A stretch of 10,577 nucleotides of DNA from an uncultured Erysipelotrichaceae bacterium (lineage in GTDB: Bacteria > Bacillota_I > Bacilli_A > Erysipelotrichales > Coprobacillaceae), in assembly GCA_947573745.1 (NCBI GenBank), contig CANPGX010000025.1, forward strand, positions 1-10,577, written 5' to 3'. The notes beneath the pieces were generated by a model. It did not search any database. It was not told the DNA's origin and saw nothing but the letters and a program-made list of their open reading frames with translations. Made by a program: the position numbers and the translations under genes. Positions 6,306-10,577 of this stretch are shown one piece after another. The first letter of the stretch is position 1, and each line of letters begins with the position of its first letter.

Positions 6306-6334
6306 ATTCTATCATAAAGTTTTTTTGATAGCAA
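6306..6334 (-). promoter_or_regulatory. Promoter of rplU-prp-rpmA
   Basis: Minus strand -35 TTGCTA (6329-6334), 17-base spacer, and -10 TAGAAT (6306-6311) with the TGn extension (TGATAGAAT). Transcription would start near 6299, exactly at the first stem of the L21 leader. It lies after the spoIVFB stop at 6347. Confidence 0.8.
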
Positions 6335-6346
6335 GCTATTTTTTAT

Positions 6347-7099
6347 TCAAAAAGTTTCTTTTATACTAACTTTTTTAATGCCATTTGCTTCTATCCAACG
6401 TCCATCTTTAACTAAAATATTATCATAAGGACGATAAAAAAGGAGTTTTTGATGAAAACGTCGTTTCTTCTTAAAATGATCTTCATGAAGTAAATAGCGA
6501 ATATAGCGATATCGTTTTTCTTTCCATGCTTGTAAAAAACGATACCCTAGATACACAGCAATCATCAAACGATCCAATCTAAAATGAACTATAAAAACAA
6601 CTATAAAAACAACGAAAGAGACACTTAAGTTAATCCATACAGCTTTTCGATATTCAAAGAGATAAAATAAAATCAATTCTAGTAATTTAGAACCATCCAT
6701 AGGCCAAATAGGAAGCAGATTAAATAAAAAAATAAGTTGATTCATCCTTAAAGCATAATCCTTTGCTATAGCACTTAAGCCTAATGAAAAACCATACTTC
6801 AAGAAAAAAAAGATGAAGATATGTGTGACCAGTCCTCCTAAAAGCATACAGAATTCTTGATATATAGGATATTGTCCATAATCTTCTATTTCTAAAAAAG
6901 CGCCAAAAGGTAATAGTAAAATGCGTTGAATCTTAAAATGAAAGTATTGAGCAACTAAGGCATGACCATATTCATGAATTAAAACGAGACTCATCGCAAT
7001 AATATACCACTTAAAATAACCACTCATTAAGGCTAATATATAATAAATGAAACAAAGAGGATGGACCTTAGGCTTCATCCATCCCCAATGCTTGTTCAT
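6347..7099 (-). CDS. spoIVFB: SpoIVFB-like site-2 intramembrane metalloprotease (M50B)
   Basis: The product is a membrane zinc protease of the site-2 protease family. In Bacillus subtilis SpoIVFB cleaves pro-sigma-K in the outer forespore membrane. From the chosen start it has 250 residues. The zinc site HEYGH lies at 42-46 and NLLPIWPMDGSKL at 127-139, with the third ligand Asp135; both positions are close to those of SpoIVFB. Several hydrophobic segments cover about 14-190. The soluble tail after the last segment is only about 58 residues, basic, and shorter than the linker plus CBS domain of the Bacillus protein. A TTG at 7126 is in frame, but AGGAG at 7107-7111 lies seven bases before the ATG at 7099. 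The gene overlaps the upstream spoIVFA-like gene by 32 nt. Gene order supports the SpoIVFB assignment; whether the cell sporulates is unknown. Confidence 0.87.
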   Translation of the reverse strand: MNKHWGWMKPKVHPLCFIYYILALMSGYFKWYIIAMSLVLIHEYGHALVAQYFHFKIQRILLLPFGAFLEIEDYGQYPIYQEFCMLLGGLVTHIFIFFFLKYGFSLGLSAIAKDYALRMNQLIFLFNLLPIWPMDGSKLLELILFYLFEYRKAVWINLSVSFVVFIVVFIVHFRLDRLMIAVYLGYRFLQAWKEKRYRYIRYLLHEDHFKKKRRFHQKLLFYRPYDNILVKDGRWIEANGIKKVSIKETF

Positions 7100-7673
7100 A
7101 CGTGATCTCCTGATTTTCCTTTTCAAAAATTAACATGACACGATCTTGGTAACTGGCTAAAATGCTCCCCTTTTCAACACGGTCATAAACGTCGACTTGA
7201 ATATCATTTAAATGCCCATAAACAACACGAATACCATTATCTTGCAAAACAATGATATAATCCTCTAAAAGTGGTTGATTCCCTTTAAATTGAACAGTTC
7301 CTTGATCGATAGAAACCACTTGATTCGTCGAACTACGATAATAATTGCCTTCCATCCATTCATAATGCACCCAACTACTTACCGGAATTTCTTTCGAAGA
7401 ATCATCCTGTAAGTAGCTAAAAATATGTGTATTGATCCACGAAGATATCGCTTTAAAATGTGTTTCTTGTAAAATGAATTGTCTTACATAAATATCTTGC
7501 GGATAAGCCTTTATGTAAGTCAATAATGCCAATGCTAATACCATTGATAACATGCTGTGAATCATAAATCGATAAAGACGATGAAAACTTCGATCATGCC
7601 CACTTTTAAGACGTGGTTGATACTTCCCATGTCTTTGTTTTATTCGTCTTCTCACTTTATCAAGATCATTCAT
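7068..7673 (-). CDS. spoIVFA: SpoIVFA-like membrane protein with degenerate LytM (M23) domain
   Basis: The 201-residue protein has a basic N-terminus (1-36), one membrane segment (about 37-55) and an extracytoplasmic LytM/M23-like domain (about 95-190). The domain is degenerate: GIRVVYGHLNDIQVDVYDRV keeps the central YGHL. The final His-x-His strand, usually LHFE, is LIFE (181-184), and I see no HxxxD motif in the first part. It should therefore not bind zinc as an active peptidase. SpoIVFA in Bacillus subtilis has this architecture and holds and inhibits SpoIVFB. Its place between minD and the spoIVFB-like gene, overlapping the latter by 32 nt, is the same as in Bacillus. The ATG at 7671-7673 has a GAGGTGAG ribosome site. 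Similarity is weak outside the LytM core, so the name rests mainly on architecture and order. Confidence 0.8.
   Translation of the reverse strand: MNDLDKVRRRIKQRHGKYQPRLKSGHDRSFHRLYRFMIHSMLSMVLALALLTYIKAYPQDIYVRQFILQETHFKAISSWINTHIFSYLQDDSSKEIPVSSWVHYEWMEGNYYRSSTNQVVSIDQGTVQFKGNQPLLEDYIIVLQDNGIRVVYGHLNDIQVDVYDRVEKGSILASYQDRVMLIFEKENQEITYEQALGMDEA
7107..7111 (-). promoter_or_regulatory. Ribosome binding site that decides the spoIVFB start
   Basis: AGGAG on the minus strand, seven bases before the ATG at 7097-7099 and within the coding end of the spoIVFA-like gene. The upstream in-frame TTG at 7126 has no ribosome site. Confidence 0.75.
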
Positions 7674-7717
7674 CTTCTCACCTCAATAAAGTATATGTAC
7701 AGGGATGAAAAAAAGAC

Positions 7718-8497
7718 TTAAACTTTAAAGATTGAAAACAAAGTATGCTTTTTCCTCATTTTTATAAAAGGAACATCTTTACCCTCTAAACGTGAAACAA
7801 GATGCTCAAAGCACTGATATAGCAACCCTTTTTGCTGTATCACAACAGGCAATCCCTTATTATTCGCTTCAATCATACTATGATCCTCATAAATGATCCC
7901 TATCATGGGTAAGGCCAAAATATCTAAGGCTTCTTGAATACTTAAACACTGTTTACGATCTAATAAATCCTGATCCACACGATTAACCACCAATTTCAAA
8001 TCATGAATACCTGCTTTTAATAATAAACCAATCACACGATCTGCATCACGAACACTCGATGCATCTAATGTAATGACCACCAAGGCTTCTTTAGCTAAAT
8101 GAATAGCATACTGAAATCCTTTTTCTATGCCAGCCGGTGAATCAATCAAAATATAATCAAATTGTTGCTCCAATTTTTTAACCAATGCCTCCATATATTG
8201 GGTATCTAGATCCTTAAACTCTAAAGATTTACAGGCCGGCAATAAAAACAATGTGCTCAATCGTTTATCTCGAATAAGTAATTGTTCTAAAGAACACTTT
8301 CCATCAATCAAATCTTTTAAATCATATAACACACGATTCTCTAATCCCATCATGACATCTAAATTTTTAAGTCCAAAATCACCATCAATTAAACAAACAC
8401 GCTTTTTCTGAAGCGCTAATACGCTTGCCACATTCACACTGACACTGCTCTTTCCAACACCCCCTTTGCCAGAGGTAACAACAATTATTCTAGCCAT
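7718..8497 (-). CDS. minD: MinD septum-site-determining ATPase
   Basis: MinD is the membrane-cycling ATPase that recruits MinC to stop division away from mid-cell. The 259-residue protein begins MARIIVVTSGKGGVGKSS, with the deviant Walker A motif (Lys11 and Lys16 of the KGGVGK box). It has GDFGLKNLDVMMGLENR (39-55) as the switch I region and FDYILIDSPAGIEKG (about 113-127) as Walker B. The C-terminal residues MRKKHTLFSIFKV form a short basic, amphipathic helix that serves as membrane-targeting sequence. The start has AAGGAGG nine bases upstream and overlaps the minC end by 13 nt. No minE is present nearby, so positioning would depend on another topological factor such as DivIVA/MinJ, as in Bacillus. 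Confidence 0.97.
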   Translation of the reverse strand: MARIIVVTSGKGGVGKSSVSVNVASVLALQKKRVCLIDGDFGLKNLDVMMGLENRVLYDLKDLIDGKCSLEQLLIRDKRLSTLFLLPACKSLEFKDLDTQYMEALVKKLEQQFDYILIDSPAGIEKGFQYAIHLAKEALVVITLDASSVRDADRVIGLLLKAGIHDLKLVVNRVDQDLLDRKQCLSIQEALDILALPMIGIIYEDHSMIEANNKGLPVVIQQKGLLYQCFEHLVSRLEGKDVPFIKMRKKHTLFSIFKV

Positions 8498-9063
8498 GGC
8501 TCTTTTCCTCCTTGCTTTTGGATTAATTTTCCATTTTCAATATATAAGTTCAATTGGGAAAAAGATGTCACTTCTTGTAAAAATTGATCCTTAAAATATA
8601 TCGCAACATGATCAAAATATGAACCAGAAATTGTAGCATGCTCATTCATCAATACAAAAGTTCCACTGATTTTCCCTAAAATATAAAGATGATCTTCCAC
8701 ATAAATCAAAGTACCAGGATTAATTTGTCCATGAATCAAAGTATCCTCTTGAATCGATAAAATTTCACCATTGCGAATCGATCGATCTACAAATGTCATT
8801 TCTTTTTTCTCTTCTATCGATTCGACGAAACCAGCAAATAAAAGACTCTTTTTTTCTAAAATAAGCTTCATTAGACGTTTAAACTGTAATTGATTAAGAT
8901 TTCGACAATCAAAATCAAAAAGCGCCTTTGGATAAAAACCATGACTTGTTAAAGCCATTTTATCCAAAAGCGCTTCTAAAGCATCGAGCCCTTCTTCAAT
9001 CGATATTGTCTTTTTAACTTGAACGATCAAGTAATCATTTTTTCCTTTAATGCTGATATTCAT
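8485..9063 (-). CDS. minC: MinC septum-site-determining protein
   Basis: MinC blocks FtsZ assembly and is recruited to the membrane by MinD. The 192-residue product is shorter than the Bacillus protein (about 226). The N-terminal FtsZ-inhibiting domain covers about 1-85 and is poorly conserved. The C-terminal beta-helix that dimerises and binds MinD covers about 96-180: GEILSIQEDTLIHGQINPGT, then YVEDHLYILGKISGTF, matching the family pattern of VLGDVNPGAEV and IYVLGRLRG. It overlaps mreD upstream by 17 nt and minD downstream by 13 nt. The ATG at 9061-9063 has a GGGGAA ribosome site inside the mreD end. Position directly before minD makes the assignment firm. Confidence 0.93.
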   Translation of the reverse strand: MNISIKGKNDYLIVQVKKTISIEEGLDALEALLDKMALTSHGFYPKALFDFDCRNLNQLQFKRLMKLILEKKSLLFAGFVESIEEKKEMTFVDRSIRNGEILSIQEDTLIHGQINPGTLIYVEDHLYILGKISGTFVLMNEHATISGSYFDHVAIYFKDQFLQEVTSFSQLNLYIENGKLIQKQGGKEPWLE

Positions 9064-9568
9064 GTTCTTCCCCTTTACTCATTAACCGACGATAGAGATA
9101 AACCACAGGTAAACTGAGCCATAAATTTAAAAATAAAGTAGGCATCATACGATAAACCATATAGCGCATCATGCTTAACTGTGTCAGTCCTATCCCTTTC
9201 ATCAACAAATATATCATGATTTCTTGTAAAAAAACTGTCGAAACAACAAACAAGATATCTGTCAAATAAGATTCTGGAACACGATAATGATAAAACTTAG
9301 CATAATAAGTAATCAATCCATAAATCAATACATAAAAAGCTAAAGAATCAGCATATAAAATAGCATAGTATGCTGCTACCATCGTAGCAAAAGCTAGCTT
9401 TCTTGAATCCTTTGAATACATACACAAAATAGAAAACATCATCAAACCAACACAAGGAATCATCATCCATCCTGATTTGGCAAAATCAAAAGGTAAAAAA
9501 TGCGTTAATACACTATCAAAAATAAAACATATGACCATACATAAGACATTCTTAACGATATTATTCAT
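9047..9568 (-). CDS. mreD: MreD rod-shape membrane protein
   Basis: MreD is an integral membrane part of the elongation machinery that links MreB and MreC to peptidoglycan synthesis. The 173-residue product is strongly hydrophobic, with five or six membrane segments (about 5-25, 33-51, 57-75, 76-93, 103-122, 143-160), and ends in a basic/acidic tail. Its sequence is weakly conserved, as usual for MreD. The name rests on length, topology and its place after mreC and before minC. It overlaps mreC by 8 nt (ATGAATAA), with an AGAGG ribosome site nine bases upstream, and overlaps minC by 17 nt. Confidence 0.9.
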   Translation of the reverse strand: MNNIVKNVLCMVICFIFDSVLTHFLPFDFAKSGWMMIPCVGLMMFSILCMYSKDSRKLAFATMVAAYYAILYADSLAFYVLIYGLITYYAKFYHYRVPESYLTDILFVVSTVFLQEIMIYLLMKGIGLTQLSMMRYMVYRMMPTLFLNLWLSLPVVYLYRRLMSKGEEHEYQH

Positions 9569-10424
9569 GTAGACTATCCTCTCTTTGAATAATGGCTACA
9601 TAATGAATATGACGATAATCTGCAGATGGCTTTACATAAATCGTAGAAACTAATTGATCTGATTTTCTAACAACACGATCCACAGTGCCTACTAAAATAC
9701 CTCGAGGGCTACCACCATTGGCCTCTCCTAAACCGGAAGTGACCACTTTACTGCCTTCTTGCACATCCACATTGGCATCTAATAAAGTCACTTCATAAGC
9801 TTGATTTTCAACATTAAACGTTTCCAAAATACCATAAACAGATGTATTTTCATTTTGATCTAAGATCATCACAGGTAATTGATTTGTATAAGATTCACTT
9901 GATAAAAGCGTCACTGTAGAGGTCAATTCACTGACACTGGTCACACGTCCAATAATCCCTTTAGAACTCATCACAATCATATTTTCACTAATCCCAGATA
10001 ATTCTCCGGCATTAATAATCATTTTATTATTCCAACTTTCAATATCTCTTCCCATCACGGAAGCATACTTTACTTTATATTCTGTAGGTAAAGCTTCTAA
10101 ATCTAATAATGCTTTAAGTTCTTCTATTTCATGAGATAAAACATCATTCATAGCTTGTTCGCGAGCTAACGCTTCTAATTGTTCTTTAAGCACTTTATTT
10201 TCTTCATAAACATTTTTTAAATCATCATATTCATGAAAAATATCTTGAATCAATTCAATGGGTTTTTTAAACAAATAATATTCTAGAGATGATACTGAAT
10301 CCTTAAAGATATTTTCAATGTGGGTATTACTCCTTCCAAAAACTAAGGATAAGCATGAAAGAGCAAGAATAGCCACCGTAATAATAATCAATCTTCGATT
10401 GCTGTTTTTCTTTTTTGAATTCAT
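9561..10424 (-). CDS. mreC: MreC rod-shape-determining protein
   Basis: MreC is a bitopic membrane protein that scaffolds peptidoglycan synthases along the cylinder wall. The 287-residue product has the usual family length. It has a basic N-terminus, a membrane anchor (about 11-29), and a coiled coil (about 62-112, rich in Glu, Leu and Lys). The double beta-barrel domain follows: MGRDIESWNNKMIINAGELS, GIIGRVTSVSELTSTVTLLS, and the typical late GGSPRGILVGTVDRV. The ATG at 10422-10424 follows a GAGGTGA ribosome site. It is the first gene of the mreC-mreD-minC-minD-spoIVFA-spoIVFB run. mreB, which often precedes it, is not on this strand within the window; a divergent gene begins instead. Confidence 0.97.
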   Translation of the reverse strand: MNSKKKNSNRRLIIITVAILALSCLSLVFGRSNTHIENIFKDSVSSLEYYLFKKPIELIQDIFHEYDDLKNVYEENKVLKEQLEALAREQAMNDVLSHEIEELKALLDLEALPTEYKVKYASVMGRDIESWNNKMIINAGELSGISENMIVMSSKGIIGRVTSVSELTSTVTLLSSESYTNQLPVMILDQNENTSVYGILETFNVENQAYEVTLLDANVDVQEGSKVVTSGLGEANGGSPRGILVGTVDRVVRKSDQLVSTIYVKPSADYRHIHYVAIIQREDSLHE

Positions 10425-10449
10425 TTTATCACCTCTTTATGCATTCTTT

Positions 10450-10477
10450 ATTATACAATAAACATTAAAAAAAGCAA
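10450..10477 (-). promoter_or_regulatory. Promoter of the mreC-to-spoIVFB operon
   Basis: Minus strand -35 TTGCTT (10472-10477), 16-base spacer and a perfect -10 TATAAT (10450-10455). The start of transcription would be near 10443, with a short leader of about 20 nt before the mreC ATG. No other clear promoter was found until rplU, so all six genes may share it. Confidence 0.7.
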
Positions 10478-10525
10478 TGAACTCAATAAATACATTTTTT
10501 AATCTTTCAATTTTAACAAGAAATA

Positions 10526-10534
10526 TGCTAAAAT
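10526..10534 (+). promoter_or_regulatory. Extended -10 promoter for the divergent plus-strand gene
   Basis: TGCTAAAAT is a TGn extension plus TAAAAT. Any -35 is weak (TTCAAT at 10506-10511, 17-base spacer). It faces away from the mreC promoter and lies about 30 bases before the GTG at 10567. Confidence 0.5.
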
Positions 10535-10566
10535 AACGATACATTTGAAAAATAAGGAGAGAAAAA

Positions 10567-10577
10567 GTGAAAAGAAA
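10567..10577 (+). CDS. Start of a divergent gene, product unknown (cut by window edge)
   Basis: A GTG at 10567 follows a strong AAGGAG ribosome site (10554-10559) by seven bases and has a plausible extended -10 promoter upstream. Only three complete codons (Val/Met-Lys-Arg) are inside the window, so the product cannot be named. The spacing signals make a real start likely. Confidence 0.5.

Noticed and set aside
6328..6345. Plus-strand hairpin ATAGC-AA-GCTAT followed by T's, like a small terminator
   Set aside because: The loop of two bases is too small, no plus-strand gene precedes it, and it coincides with the rplU -35 region.
7706..7735. CTTTAAAG and TTTAAG repeats followed by seven T after minD, like a terminator
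   Set aside because: The arms are AT-only and leave no workable loop, so a stable hairpin is unlikely.
1..10577. Mobile elements, CRISPR arrays, tRNA or rRNA genes, defence systems
   Set aside because: No transposase or integrase motifs, regularly spaced repeats or RNA-gene folds were seen, and nearly all the sequence is accounted for by core genes.

Overview
The window is an ordinary chromosomal housekeeping segment of a low-GC Gram-positive bacterium (Firmicutes/Bacillota). The DNA is AT-rich, the Shine-Dalgarno sites are strong GGAGG-type, L27 carries the N-terminal extension removed by the Prp protease in Firmicutes, and the order mreC-mreD-minC-minD-spoIVFA-spoIVFB-rplU-prp-rpmA-(spo0B)-obg matches my memory of Bacillus subtilis, except that spo0B is missing. 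Protein style and compact gene packing suggest the Erysipelotrichia or a neighbouring lineage, but that is a guess. All recognised genes lie on the minus strand, so they are transcribed from high to low coordinates. Only the first codons of a divergent gene at the right edge are on the plus strand.

Reading in the direction of transcription, a promoter near 10450-10477 starts a tightly overlapping run of mreC, mreD (cell elongation), minC, minD (division-site selection), a SpoIVFA-like degenerate LytM protein and a SpoIVFB-like intramembrane metalloprotease. Neighbouring genes overlap by 8 to 32 nt, except for a 44-nt gap after minD. A second promoter (6306-6334) and a structured leader, probably the L21 leader, precede rplU, prp and rpmA. 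A hairpin with a U-tract overlaps the rpmA stop codon, so obgE is probably read through or expressed separately. A second terminator overlaps the obgE stop codon.

Next come a class-I glutamine-amidotransferase-like hydrolase (peptidase C26) with its own extended -10 promoter, and then ruvA-ruvB-comEA-comEC from another extended -10 promoter. That last unit puts Holliday-junction branch migration beside the competence DNA-uptake channel; comEC runs off the left edge.

Several starts were moved downstream of the longest open frame because a good ribosome binding site lies inside the longer frame: ruvA at 3077, the C26 hydrolase at 3862, obgE at 5238 and spoIVFB at 7099. No mobile element, CRISPR array, tRNA, rRNA or convincing new system was found. 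No gene-free stretch exceeds about 145 bases. The points worth a second look concern gene order, translational coupling, terminator-stop codon overlaps and the SpoIVF-like pair.
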